The notes beneath the pieces were generated by a model. It had not been told where the DNA came from. It was given only the letters and a program-made list of their open reading frames with translations, and did not search any database. From Collinsella sp. TM10-22 (GTDB lineage Bacteria > Actinomycetota > Coriobacteriia > Coriobacteriales > Coriobacteriaceae), in the NCBI RefSeq assembly GCF_003466125.1, contig NZ_QSOC01000001.1, positions 368,733-432,732 on the forward strand: 64,000 bases of DNA, written 5' to 3'. The position numbers and the translations under genes were made by a program. Within the stretch, counting starts at the first letter, position 1, and the number at the start of each line of letters is the position of its first letter. Shown in pieces: positions 18,483 through 26,879 of the stretch.

Positions 18483-19787
18483 CTACTGGTTGTCAGCAGC
18501 CGAGAAATCCATATCGAGCGAGGAAACGGCCCAGCCGATATGGTTGTCGGAGCGCACGAATTTGACGGTGTACTCCTGCTCGCCTCCCTTGGACAGCGAT
18601 GCCTTCACCTTGGCGGTCGTCTCGGTCATGGACTGATCCATGCCCTCGACGGACACGGTGGCACCCTGCGGAATCGAGGAGATGATCATCGACTTGGCGT
18701 CCTCGGACAGGCCCGGGGCCAGGCAAGACTCGGCCTTCGCGGTGTCACCGTCGCCGGCAGCCTGGAACAGATCGGTAACGACAGACTCCTGAGACGGGAA
18801 GCCAAAGCCGCGCGTGTAGGCAAAGCCCAGACCGCCCGCGGCGATCAAAATGAGCAGAAGCAGCACGATGAAGACTTTGAGACCCGTGTGGCGATGGCGG
18901 CGACGAACCTTGGCCTGCTTACGATCCTGACGGTCCTGCTGGACCATCTCGGACTCGGACAGCGTAAAGAAGCCGGTGTCCGAGGGATCGGGCATAAACT
19001 GACCGGTCGCACCCGTAGGATCGAGCGGATCGACGGCAGGAGCGTCCATCGCGGGCGCCGGAGCCGTGGCCATAGCCGTCTGGGCAGACAGCGCGGCAAG
19101 CGAATCGTGCACGCGGGCAAGCTCGTCGGCCTGCTCGGAGGTGAGCTGGTAGATGCCATCGGCAGTAGCGGCGTTAAAGGCGTCGAGTGCGTCGGAGGGA
19201 CGGCCGGCGGCAGAAAGCGCCTGACCCATGCCGGCGTTGAGCGCACGTGTGTCGTCGCGGGGGCCGGCAAAGTCGATAGCCGTGCGGTAGGTCTCCACGG
19301 CATCCGCCGGACGGCCGAGTTTAATGAAGCAACGGCCGAGCTCGCCGAGTGCGGCGGCAGGAGCCGGATTGGCGCCGTCGATGGCGGCCTGACGGAAGGC
19401 AGTACCCGCGTTGGCATAGTCGCCCGACTGGAACAGCGCATTGCCCAGGCCCAGATAGGCCTTAAACGGCGTGGCATAGGAAGCATCCTGAGTAGCAGCA
19501 GAGAACGCCTGAGCGGCCGTCGTGTAGTCGCCCACGGCGGCGAGCGCCTTGCCGCGGTTGGTGAGCAGCGCACCGCGCTTGCCGTAGGTGCCGTCGTTGA
19601 GGGCGGCGGCATAGGCCTCGGCGGCCTCGGCATACATGCCCAGGTGCATCAGGGCGTTGCCACGAAGGTGATCGGCCTCGCCCATAATCTCATCGGGAGT
19701 CTTTGCCGCCCCAAGCATCTGGGCTGCAGCGGAAAAATCACCCGCGCGGTAAGCGGCGCGGCCCTGTTGGATCAGCTGGCTATTCAA
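18483..19787 (-). CDS. TPR-repeat membrane protein with extracytoplasmic C-terminal domain
   Basis: 434 residues, not a recognised named protein. Residues 1 to about 240 are tetratricopeptide repeats (QGRAAYRAGDFSAAAQMLG, LGNALFQSGDYANAGTAF, LGRCFIKLGRPADAVETY). A charged linker leads to one membrane helix (VFIVLLLLILIAAGGLGFAY, about 308-330). The outer domain of about 100 residues (VVTDLFQAAGDGDTAKAESCL, EYTVKFVRSDNHIGW) resembles DUF4878/lumazine-binding-like folds. It may be a cytoplasmic scaffold that senses or recruits envelope factors; this is inference. Confidence 0.7.
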   Translation of the reverse strand: MNSQLIQQGRAAYRAGDFSAAAQMLGAAKTPDEIMGEADHLRGNALMHLGMYAEAAEAYAAALNDGTYGKRGALLTNRGKALAAVGDYTTAAQAFSAATQDASYATPFKAYLGLGNALFQSGDYANAGTAFRQAAIDGANPAPAAALGELGRCFIKLGRPADAVETYRTAIDFAGPRDDTRALNAGMGQALSAAGRPSDALDAFNAATADGIYQLTSEQADELARVHDSLAALSAQTAMATAPAPAMDAPAVDPLDPTGATGQFMPDPSDTGFFTLSESEMVQQDRQDRKQAKVRRRHRHTGLKVFIVLLLLILIAAGGLGFAYTRGFGFPSQESVVTDLFQAAGDGDTAKAESCLAPGLSEDAKSMIISSIPQGATVSVEGMDQSMTETTAKVKASLSKGGEQEYTVKFVRSDNHIGWAVSSLDMDFSAADNQ

Positions 19788-19798
19788 GGAAGTCCCCT

Positions 19799-20341
19799 TT
19801 ACTCGTGAACGATCTCGACATGGACGATCTCGTCGCCGGCACGCAGCTGCGAAATCACATCGAGACCCTCGACCGTGGCACCAAAGACGGTGTAACCGGA
19901 ATCGAGGTTATGCTGGGCACCCAGGCAGAAGTAGAACTGCGAACCCGCGGAATCGGGGTCCATGGAGCGTGCCATGGCAAGGGCGCCATCGACATGGCTG
20001 TTGCGCGGATTGGTGGCAAACTCGCCCTTGATGCAGTAGCCGGGGCCACCGGTACCGGGCATGCCGTCGGGGCCCTCAAGACCGGCAGCGACGTCGGCGC
20101 CGGACATGTCACGGGTATTGGGGTCGCCGCCCTGGATGACAAAACCGGGCACATAGCGATGGAACTTAAGGCCATCATAGAAGCCCATCGTGGAAAGCTC
20201 GCAGAAGTTCGCGACATGAATGGGAGCGCCCTCGCCGTCAAACTTGACCTTGATGGTACCCTTCGACGTCTCGATTACAGCGCACTCGTCGCCGACAAGC
20301 TGATACTCGGGCGTGTAGAGCTCTTTCTTAAAACCAAACAT
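19799..20341 (-). CDS. Cyclophilin-type peptidyl-prolyl cis-trans isomerase
   Basis: 180 residues, cytoplasmic (no signal peptide). Cyclophilin active-site motifs are visible: FHRYVPGFVIQGGDP, SAGSQFYFCLG and VFGATVEGLDVI. It catalyses proline isomerisation in protein folding. The ATG at 20341 has GGAAGGAA upstream, and a promoter is visible at 20410-20381. It stands between the TPR gene and the zinc-ribbon gene. Confidence 0.93.
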   Translation of the reverse strand: MFGFKKELYTPEYQLVGDECAVIETSKGTIKVKFDGEGAPIHVANFCELSTMGFYDGLKFHRYVPGFVIQGGDPNTRDMSGADVAAGLEGPDGMPGTGGPGYCIKGEFATNPRNSHVDGALAMARSMDPDSAGSQFYFCLGAQHNLDSGYTVFGATVEGLDVISQLRAGDEIVHVEIVHE

Positions 20342-20380
20342 GTGGTTCCTTCCTCGTGCGTTTAAAGCATATTTGTAGGA

Positions 20381-20410
20381 ATTGTAGCAATAAGCACGGG
20401 CTTACATCAA
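20381..20410 (-). promoter_or_regulatory. Candidate promoter of the cyclophilin gene
   Basis: On the minus strand TTGATG (20410-20405) and TACAAT (20386-20381) are 18 bases apart, with the cyclophilin ATG about 40 bases downstream. Confidence 0.55.
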
Positions 20411-20448
20411 TTGCGCACGTAGGTTATGCCGACTATGGCGAACTAATT

Positions 20449-21591
20449 TTAGGAACGCTGCTGCGGCTTCCAGGAGCCCACGTTGGCGTCGTACTGGTTC
20501 AGCGCGCTGTTGCCGCCCTGCGCGATGGGCGCCAGGATCTCGCTTTGGTGGGAGCTCATCGACTCGCCATCGGGAATGGCCAGCGAAATGTCCCAGCTCT
20601 GGCAGATCACGTCGACACGCTCGTACATCCACTCGGCAAGCTGCTTTAGGTGGGCGATGTCGTCCGCATAGACCGTATCGTCCTGTACTTTCAGGTTGTT
20701 GAGCTCATCTTGCGTCTTTTTGATCTGGTCGCGCAGGGCGTAGGCACTCTGCGACAGCTCCTGACGGGTGGACAGCGGCGTTCGGAGATAGCCGTTGTTG
20801 AAGGAATCGATGACCTCGCCGATCTGATCCTCGTCACCGTAGGACACGATGGTCTGATACAGACCGTCGAGCCTGGTATAGAGCTGATCGTCGGTCAGCA
20901 CGGTTTCTTCCTGGACCACCTCGGCAGAATCGTCCTGCTTGGTATCGTCCTCAGTCGCCTCGCCCTTTTGGCGCGTAGGGAAGGTCGTCTGCGCGGCCTG
21001 GCCAAACTGGTCATAGAAGCCGGGCATAACACCCATGGGATCGGCCGTCACGAACCAATAGGCCCCACCGCACACGACGGCAAGAACCGCGATGACGATA
21101 AGCGGCTTGGGAATATGACGCTTGTGCTTGTGATAAGCGTCCTCGTCGGGATGCACCTTGCGCTTGGACTTTTGAGCATCGTCATGCAGGGAAACGGGCG
21201 TGGGGATATCGACCTTGGGGATACCGAAATCCTTATCGAAAGCCGGCAGCACGCAAGTCTCATTGGGGTCGGCGGCGTCCGAAAGCACCGCAGCGGCAGA
21301 GGCCGGCGCATGCGGCACCTCGGTATCGATCTGCTCTCGCGTTAGGCGCGGAAAGCCCGCCGTGCGGCCCGCTGCCAGGTCGGATGCGGCCGCGTCCTCG
21401 GAGAGAATACCCGGAGCGGGGCGTCCGCATTTGGGGCACGTACGATCATGCGGAGAAAGACGGGCACCGCAGCCCTCACAGAACACGAACTCGGTATGCT
21501 CGGGACCATCGCCCGGACCCACATAGGCGTTGCAGTAGGGGCAGAACGAGGCGCCGTCCTCGATAGTCTTTAGGCAATGCGGGCAGATCAC
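20449..21591 (-). CDS. Double zinc-ribbon, single-pass membrane protein
   Basis: 380 residues from the GTG at 21591 (AGAGG upstream); a TTG ten codons earlier is less convincing. Two zinc ribbons open the protein (CPHCLKTIEDGASFCPYC and CEGCGARLSPHDRTCPKCG). An acidic linker follows, then a basic patch, one membrane helix (PLIVIAVLAVVCGGAYWFV) and an extracytoplasmic part with predicted coiled coil (YALRDQIKKTQDELNNLK). No known function. The architecture of cytoplasmic zinc ribbons with an outer helical domain recurs in coriobacterial envelope proteins. Confidence 0.65.
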   Translation of the reverse strand: MICPHCLKTIEDGASFCPYCNAYVGPGDGPEHTEFVFCEGCGARLSPHDRTCPKCGRPAPGILSEDAAASDLAAGRTAGFPRLTREQIDTEVPHAPASAAAVLSDAADPNETCVLPAFDKDFGIPKVDIPTPVSLHDDAQKSKRKVHPDEDAYHKHKRHIPKPLIVIAVLAVVCGGAYWFVTADPMGVMPGFYDQFGQAAQTTFPTRQKGEATEDDTKQDDSAEVVQEETVLTDDQLYTRLDGLYQTIVSYGDEDQIGEVIDSFNNGYLRTPLSTRQELSQSAYALRDQIKKTQDELNNLKVQDDTVYADDIAHLKQLAEWMYERVDVICQSWDISLAIPDGESMSSHQSEILAPIAQGGNSALNQYDANVGSWKPQQRS

Positions 21592-21682
21592 GGCATCCTC
21601 TTTTCGAAGCAATTCAAACAATCGAGGTTAGAGCATAACATCGCCACGGCCCCACAGGAGCAAGGCACCAATTCAACATCGG

Positions 21683-21812
21683 AGGGTAGCTAATTTGGGA
21701 CGGGGCTTTTTTAGCTGCCCTGGCCGCCAATTGGCCAAATCGATCGCGCCATCAGCCTGGGGGCCATCAGCCGGGGTAGCTAAAAAAGCCCCGTCCCAAA
21801 TTTAGCTACCCT
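21683..21812. repeat. 130-bp palindromic intergenic repeat element (copy A)
   Basis: Both ends read GGGTAGCTAA(A)TTTGGGACGGGGCTTTTTTAGCT inward, giving terminal inverted repeats of about 34 bp. Each arm is itself bounded by GGTAGCTAA and TTAGCTACC. It lies between the zinc-ribbon gene and the 3' end of the P-type ATPase gene. It encodes nothing and could fold into a long hairpin. Relatives are at 30413-30544 and, degenerate, at 4661-4692. Confidence 0.85.
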
Positions 21813-21823
21813 GTAAGGTGCGG

Positions 21824-24547
21824 TTACAACTTCTTTTTCTTGGGCATCGAGACTTTGATGCCTTGGGCGGACTTGGTTACGCGGGAGCGCTTGGCGCCTG
21901 TGGGCTTCTTTTTCTTGGGCTGGGCCTGGGCCACGCCCTCGAGTGCGCGGGCCTCGGCCTCACGAACGGTGCGAGCTTCGCGGCGCTGCGCCATGTCGGC
22001 GGCGACGCGCTTGGCAAAACGCTCGGCCGTCGAACCCGTCGAGCTCACCTTGCCGCCACCCCGACCCAGGCGGACGCGCACACCGCGGCCAAAACCAGTT
22101 GCGGCATGACGACGACGCGGCTTGAGCGAATCCATCATCGTGGCGAGCTTAAAGAACACCGAGCAGGTAAAGACCACGATGACAGCCAAGATAACCATCT
22201 GGTCCATCGACAGGTTGGCAATAGACAGCAGCTCCGGGAATCCAATAACGCCCGCCAGGATACCGACAACGACAAACACAAAGAGCACCACACGTAAGGG
22301 CGTGAGAGGCTGCGAGATGCGCCAGATCAGGCTGACGCTCGCCGTGCACGACGTAAGCAGGCACATCGTAGACAGTGTGAGCTGGCTAAAGCCAAACACG
22401 CGCGCCACAAAGATATCGAGCACCGCAGCCAAAATGACCGCAATCGAAGCCGGCAGTGCACGCTTGAGTACGTTCGTCAAAAACGCACCCTTCACGCGAG
22501 CATTGTTGGGCTCCAGGCCCAACACAAAGCCCGGCGCGCCAATACAGAAGAAGTTAATGAGCGTCATCTGGATGGGCTCGAAGGGGTACGGCGGCAGCGC
22601 GATGCACAGCGCCGCCAGGCCCATCGAGAACAGCGTCTTGGTCAAGAACAGCGAGGCCGAACGCTGCAGGTTGTTGATGGAGCGACGGCCCTCGGCCACC
22701 ACGGCGGGCATCGAGGCAAAGTCGTTGTCGACGAGTACGATCTCGGCCACGTTGCGCGCGGCGTCGGAGCCAGCCGCCATGGCGACGGAGCAGTCGGCCT
22801 CCTTGAGCGCCAGCACGTCGTTGACGCCGTCGCCCGTCATGGCCACGGTGTGCTCGCGGCGCTTGAGCGCCTGCACGAGCTCGCGCTTCTGCTGCGGGGT
22901 CACACGACCAAAGACATGGTAGCGGTCCACTGCGGCATCGAGCTTTGCCGGCGTATCGAGCGTCGTGGCGTCCACATAAGCGTCCGCTCCCGGCACGCCC
23001 ACCACGCGCGCGATCGACGACACCGTACGAGGGTCGTCGCCACTGATCACGTTGAGGGTCACGCCCTGCTCGTTAAAGTAGCCGATGGTCTCGGCCGCCG
23101 AGGTACGAATCTCGTCGCGGATGGTCACAAAGCCCACGGGCTCGGCCTCGCCCACCATATCGCCATCGGGCGTAAAGCCGTCCACGCGCGCCACCACGAG
23201 CACGCGGCAGGTATCGGCAAGCTCGGCCACGCGGTTCTCGACCTGCGAAAAGGCGCGCTCTGAAAGCACAAATTGCGCCGCGCCCATCACATAGGAGCCC
23301 TGCGCAAACGACGCGCCACTCCATTTTTTAGACGAAGAGAATGGAATGACCGACAGCGGCTCAGACACCTCGACCGGCCGATCGGCGTAATAGTTGAGCA
23401 GTGCCTGGCAGGTCTCGTTGGCATCGGCCGAGGTCGCACGCGCCACGTTAGCCAGCGCAAAATCGAGCACCGTGGTATCGACGGGAACAGCCGCCTCCTC
23501 CGAGTCCACGCCAAAGCCAACACCCTCAACAGGCAGCGGGTAGGTGCCCTCGACCTCCATACGGCCCGACGTGATGGTGCCCGTCTTGTCCAGGCACAGC
23601 ACGTCGACGCGCGCGAGCGTCTCGATGCAGTAGAGCTGCTGCGCCAGCACCTTGCGGCGGGCCAGGCGCACCGTGGCGATGGCGAGCACCGACGAGGTCA
23701 GCAGCACCAGGCCTTGCGGGATCATGCCCAGCAGGGCGCCCACCGTGGACAGCAGCGCCGACGAAGGCACATGACCAGCCAACAGCTCGGAGAAGCACCA
23801 CGAAAGCGCGCTATCGCCCGGGGTTCCCGCGGCATCCCACAGCCCACTTACACTCGAGGCGAACAGAGCCAGGCCAAGCGGAATCATGATGATGCTCGCA
23901 AAGCGCACGATGGCGTTCAGCGCGTTCATGATCTCGGAATTGACCTTTTTGACGTACTTGGCCTCGTTATTAATTTTGGCCACGTAGTTGTCGGCGCCGA
24001 CATGGATCACGCGGGCGCGCAGCAGGCCCGAGTCGATAAAGCTGCCGCTCATGAGCTCGGAACCGGGCTGTTTCTTAATAAGGTCGCTCTCGCCCGTCAG
24101 CAGGCTCTCGTTCACGAGCGCCTCGCCCGAAACCACCACGGCGTCAGCGGGAATCTGGTCGCCGCGCCCCAGGCGGATGATGTCGTCGAGCACGATCTGG
24201 TCCAGGTCGAGCTCCACCTCGGCGCCATCGCGCACCGCGATGGCCTTCTTGGAGGTCAGCAGCGTGAGCTTATCGACCATCTTCTTGGAACGCATGGACT
24301 GAATGACGCCAATAGCGGTATTGAGGAACACCACGAACAGGAACGTCAGATTCTTAAACGAACCGGTCAAAATGACCAGGAAAGCCAAGATCACGTTGAT
24401 CAAATTGAACAGCGTGCAGAGGTTCTCGATGATGAGCTCTTTGACCGACTTGGTCTTGAGTTCCATGTTGCGGTTGATTTTACCGGCGGCGATACGCTCC
24501 TCGACCTCGGCGGTTGAGAGTCCGCGCTCGATATCCGTTGCTGCCAT
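21824..24547 (-). CDS. Cation-translocating P-type ATPase (CtpE-like)
   Basis: About 907 residues from the ATG at 24547; the frame stays open further upstream but would run into tRNA-Arg. P-type hallmarks are the phosphorylated Asp in CLDKTGTITSG (about residue 320), the dephosphorylation motif LLTGES and the hinge TGDGVNDVLALKEADC. The fourth helix has PQGL rather than PEGL, as in the CtpE group, whose mycobacterial member is a calcium transporter. About eight to ten membrane segments. The C-terminus ends in a long basic tail (PKKKKPTGAKR, PKKKK). The ion is not determined by sequence. Confidence 0.88.
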   Translation of the reverse strand: MAATDIERGLSTAEVEERIAAGKINRNMELKTKSVKELIIENLCTLFNLINVILAFLVILTGSFKNLTFLFVVFLNTAIGVIQSMRSKKMVDKLTLLTSKKAIAVRDGAEVELDLDQIVLDDIIRLGRGDQIPADAVVVSGEALVNESLLTGESDLIKKQPGSELMSGSFIDSGLLRARVIHVGADNYVAKINNEAKYVKKVNSEIMNALNAIVRFASIIMIPLGLALFASSVSGLWDAAGTPGDSALSWCFSELLAGHVPSSALLSTVGALLGMIPQGLVLLTSSVLAIATVRLARRKVLAQQLYCIETLARVDVLCLDKTGTITSGRMEVEGTYPLPVEGVGFGVDSEEAAVPVDTTVLDFALANVARATSADANETCQALLNYYADRPVEVSEPLSVIPFSSSKKWSGASFAQGSYVMGAAQFVLSERAFSQVENRVAELADTCRVLVVARVDGFTPDGDMVGEAEPVGFVTIRDEIRTSAAETIGYFNEQGVTLNVISGDDPRTVSSIARVVGVPGADAYVDATTLDTPAKLDAAVDRYHVFGRVTPQQKRELVQALKRREHTVAMTGDGVNDVLALKEADCSVAMAAGSDAARNVAEIVLVDNDFASMPAVVAEGRRSINNLQRSASLFLTKTLFSMGLAALCIALPPYPFEPIQMTLINFFCIGAPGFVLGLEPNNARVKGAFLTNVLKRALPASIAVILAAVLDIFVARVFGFSQLTLSTMCLLTSCTASVSLIWRISQPLTPLRVVLFVFVVVGILAGVIGFPELLSIANLSMDQMVILAVIVVFTCSVFFKLATMMDSLKPRRRHAATGFGRGVRVRLGRGGGKVSSTGSTAERFAKRVAADMAQRREARTVREAEARALEGVAQAQPKKKKPTGAKRSRVTKSAQGIKVSMPKKKKL

Positions 24548-24574
24548 ACCACGTCCCATCACGTCGCGTCGGTA

Positions 24575-24611
24575 TAAGAAAACCGCCCGGACCATGCGAG
24601 GTTCGGACGGT
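24575..24611 (-). terminator. Terminator of tRNA-Arg(CCG)
   Basis: On the minus strand ACCGTCCGAACC pairs with GGTCCGGGCGGT (one mismatch) around a 6-base loop and is followed by TTTTCTT, just past the tRNA 3' end. Confidence 0.75.
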
Positions 24612-24622
24612 CTTACGTTCGA

Positions 24623-24699
24623 TGGTGCCCCATGTTGGATTCGAACCAACGGCCTTCTGCTCCGGAGGCAGACGCTCTAATCCCCTGAGCTAATAGGGC
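24623..24699 (-). tRNA. tRNA-Arg (anticodon CCG)
   Basis: Cloverleaf readable on the minus strand: acceptor GCCCTAT/ATGGGGC, D arm with AGCTCAGGGGATTAGAGC, anticodon loop CTCCGGA (anticodon CCG), T loop GGTTCGAATCC, discriminator A and an encoded CCA (24625-24623). It reads CGG arginine codons. Its own terminator follows. Confidence 0.95.
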
Positions 24700-24830
24700 C
24701 AACGGTTGGCATTATACCCAAGTGCACCACGGGCTATCAAAATAAAAGAAAAAGCTTTGCAATTCCGAGGAAGACGAGCCGCAACGGCCCACTTTAGAAG
24801 GCAAAAGCGAGTCAGATAGTATAAACTCTC

Positions 24831-24893
24831 ATGCACCATATATACACGGCTCGCGATGCGGGCCGTTTTTGCAAAAGTTATCCATCGAGGTGA
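24831..24893 (+). CDS. Possible 20-residue leader peptide before aroF
   Basis: A short ORF (MHHIYTARDAGRFCKSYPSR) starts at an ATG about 8 bases past a possible -10 box (TATAAA at 24820-24825) and ends at a TGA ten bases before the aroF ATG. A terminator-like hairpin lies inside it. It has two Tyr and one Phe codon, which would fit sensing of aromatic amino acid supply, but it has no run of control codons and no clear ribosome site. Coding is speculative. Confidence 0.25.
   Translation: MHHIYTARDAGRFCKSYPSR
24847..24870 (+). promoter_or_regulatory. Putative attenuator hairpin upstream of aroF
   Basis: CGGCTCG (24847-24853) pairs with CGGGCCG (24859-24865, one G-U pair) around CGATG and is followed by five T residues. 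It has the form of an intrinsic terminator placed 34 bases before the first gene of the aromatic cluster. No alternative antiterminator was worked out. Confidence 0.5.
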
Positions 24894-24903
24894 GAGGCAC
24901 ACC

Positions 24904-25926
24904 ATGATTGCAATTTTAAAGCAGAGCGCCAGCGACGAGGCCGTAAGCCATATCGTCAGCTGGATTGAGAAAAAGGGTCTGAAGACCGATGTCTCGCGCG
25001 GCGAGAACGAGACGATCATCGGCCTGGTGGGCGATACGACCAAGATCGACCCGTTCCTGCTCGAGTCCATGGATGTCGTCGAGCGCGTGCAGCGCGTCTC
25101 CGAGCCTTTTAAGCGTGCCAACCGCAAATTCCACCCCGAGGATTCCGTCATCGACTGCGGCCACGGCGTCAAGATCGGCGGCGACCAGTTCCAGGTCATC
25201 GCCGGTCCCTGCTCCGTCGAGGGCGAGAACCTCATCCGCATCGCACGCCGCGTGAAGGCCGCCGGCGCCACGATGCTGCGCGGTGGCGCCTACAAGCCCC
25301 GCACCTCCCCCTACGCCTACCAGGGCATGGGCCCCGCCGGCCTCGACCTGCTGTGCGAGGCGTCTGCCGAGCTCGACATGCCGATCGTCACCGAGATCAT
25401 GGACCCACGCGACGTACAGGTCTTCTTGGACAAGAAGATTGACGTCATGCAGATCGGCGCCCGCAACGCCCAGAATTTCCCCCTGCTCAAGGAGGTCGGC
25501 AAGACCCAGACTCCGATCTTGCTTAAGCGCGGCATGTCCGGCACGATCGACGAGCTGCTCATGGCCGCCGAGTACATCATGAGCGAGGGCAACGACAACG
25601 TCATCCTGTGCGAGCGCGGTATCCGCACCTTCGAGACCCGCACCCGCAACACCTTCGACCTCAACGCCGTGCCGGTGCTGCACCACCTGTCGCACCTGCC
25701 CGTCGTCGCCGACCCCAGCCACGCCACCGGCTACACCCGCTACGTTGAGCCCATGGCGCTCGCTGCGACCGCCTGCGGTGCCAACGGCCTGGAGATCGAG
25801 GTCCACGACGAGCCGAGCCGCGCCTGGTCCGACGGCGCCCAGGCCCTCACCCCCGATCAGTTCGACGACACCATGCGCCGCATCCGAGCCATCCGCGAGG
25901 TTGTCTGCCAAGAGACCATGGAGTAG
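24904..25926 (+). CDS. aroF: 3-deoxy-7-phosphoheptulonate synthase (DAHP synthase, type I-beta)
   Basis: 340 residues. It condenses phosphoenolpyruvate and erythrose 4-phosphate, the first step of the shikimate pathway. A ferredoxin-like regulatory domain (about 1-70, MIAILKQSASDEAVSHIV) precedes the barrel with VIAGPCSVEGE, LRGGAYKPRTSPYAYQG, QIGARNAQNF and LKRGMSGT. The N-terminal domain is the usual feedback-sensing part of I-beta enzymes. The ATG at 24904 has GAGGTGAGAGG upstream, and an earlier in-frame start lacks this. It is the first gene of the aromatic run, behind a possible attenuator. Confidence 0.95.
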   Translation: MIAILKQSASDEAVSHIVSWIEKKGLKTDVSRGENETIIGLVGDTTKIDPFLLESMDVVERVQRVSEPFKRANRKFHPEDSVIDCGHGVKIGGDQFQVIAGPCSVEGENLIRIARRVKAAGATMLRGGAYKPRTSPYAYQGMGPAGLDLLCEASAELDMPIVTEIMDPRDVQVFLDKKIDVMQIGARNAQNFPLLKEVGKTQTPILLKRGMSGTIDELLMAAEYIMSEGNDNVILCERGIRTFETRTRNTFDLNAVPVLHHLSHLPVVADPSHATGYTRYVEPMALAATACGANGLEIEVHDEPSRAWSDGAQALTPDQFDDTMRRIRAIREVVCQETME

Positions 25927-25928
25927 CC

Positions 25929-26843
25929 ATGGGTACGGTGAGAAACGCGCGCGTTAACCAGGGCGGCCCCAAGTGCGCCGGCATTGTGGGCCTGGGCCTC
26001 ATCGGCGGCAGCTTCGCACGCGGCTATGCGCAGGCGGGCGTCCGCGTGCTGGCCTGGGACCCCGATGACGATGTCATGACGGCCGCCAGCATGGGCACTG
26101 TCGCCGGAGAGCTCAACGACAAGACACTCGGCGAATGCGACATCATCGTCCTGGCCTGCTACCCCGAGGCCTGCATCGAGTGGCTCGAGGCGCATGCACA
26201 GGCACTCGCCGATGCCACCGACACCGAGGCCATCATGGGCCCCGTGGTGATCGACACGGTGGGCGTCAAGGGCATCGTGTGCGAGCGCGCCTTTGAGCTT
26301 GCCCGCGATCACGGCTTTTACTTTGTGGGCGCGCACCCCATGGCGGGCACGCAGTACTCGGGCTATGCGCACTCCCGCGCCGACCTGTTCCAGGGCGCGC
26401 CGCTCGTGCTCGTGCCGCCTGCGGTGGACGATGCACTCAAACTGGAGCTTTTGGGCCAGGTGCGCGAGATGGTGCGCCCCTTGGGCTTTGGCAAGTTCAG
26501 CGTGACCAGCGCCGCCGAGCACGACCGCGTCATCGCCTTCACGAGCCAGCTTGCGCACGTGGTATCCAACGCCTACGTCAAGAGCCCGACCGCTCAGGTC
26601 CACCACGGCTTTTCGGCCGGCAGCTACCGCGACCTCACCCGCGTGGCGCACCTCAATCCGCAGATGTGGTCCGAGCTCATGATCGACGACGCCGATGCTC
26701 TCGCCTTCGAGATCGACCACCTGATCGACTCGCTCGGCGCCTACAGCCGTGCGCTCAAGGACCGCGACCAGCGCTATCTGGAGAATCTCCTTGCCGAGGG
26801 CGACCGCATTAAGCGCGCACTCGACGACGAGGCCTCCCACTAG
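25929..26843 (+). CDS. tyrA: Prephenate dehydrogenase
   Basis: 304 residues. It oxidatively decarboxylates prephenate to 4-hydroxyphenylpyruvate in tyrosine synthesis. The NAD-binding loop is GIVGLGLIGGSFARGY, and the active-site region includes FVGAHPMAGTQYSGY and SQLAHVVSNAYV. It has no ACT domain and no fused chorismate mutase. It starts two bases after the aroF stop, with GGAG overlapping the aroF end, so the two are coupled. Confidence 0.93.
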   Translation: MGTVRNARVNQGGPKCAGIVGLGLIGGSFARGYAQAGVRVLAWDPDDDVMTAASMGTVAGELNDKTLGECDIIVLACYPEACIEWLEAHAQALADATDTEAIMGPVVIDTVGVKGIVCERAFELARDHGFYFVGAHPMAGTQYSGYAHSRADLFQGAPLVLVPPAVDDALKLELLGQVREMVRPLGFGKFSVTSAAEHDRVIAFTSQLAHVVSNAYVKSPTAQVHHGFSAGSYRDLTRVAHLNPQMWSELMIDDADALAFEIDHLIDSLGAYSRALKDRDQRYLENLLAEGDRIKRALDDEASH

Positions 26844-26879
26844 ACCACCTATCACGCCAGGTCGAAAGGACCATAGCTT

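Noticed and set aside
24700..24830. T-box riboswitch upstream of aroF
   Set aside because: No T-box consensus or stem I specifier structure could be found in the short stretch between the tRNA gene and the hairpin.
24916..25911. A 331-codon minus-strand frame opposite aroF
   Set aside because: aroF is an unambiguous DAHP synthase; the antisense product resembles no family.
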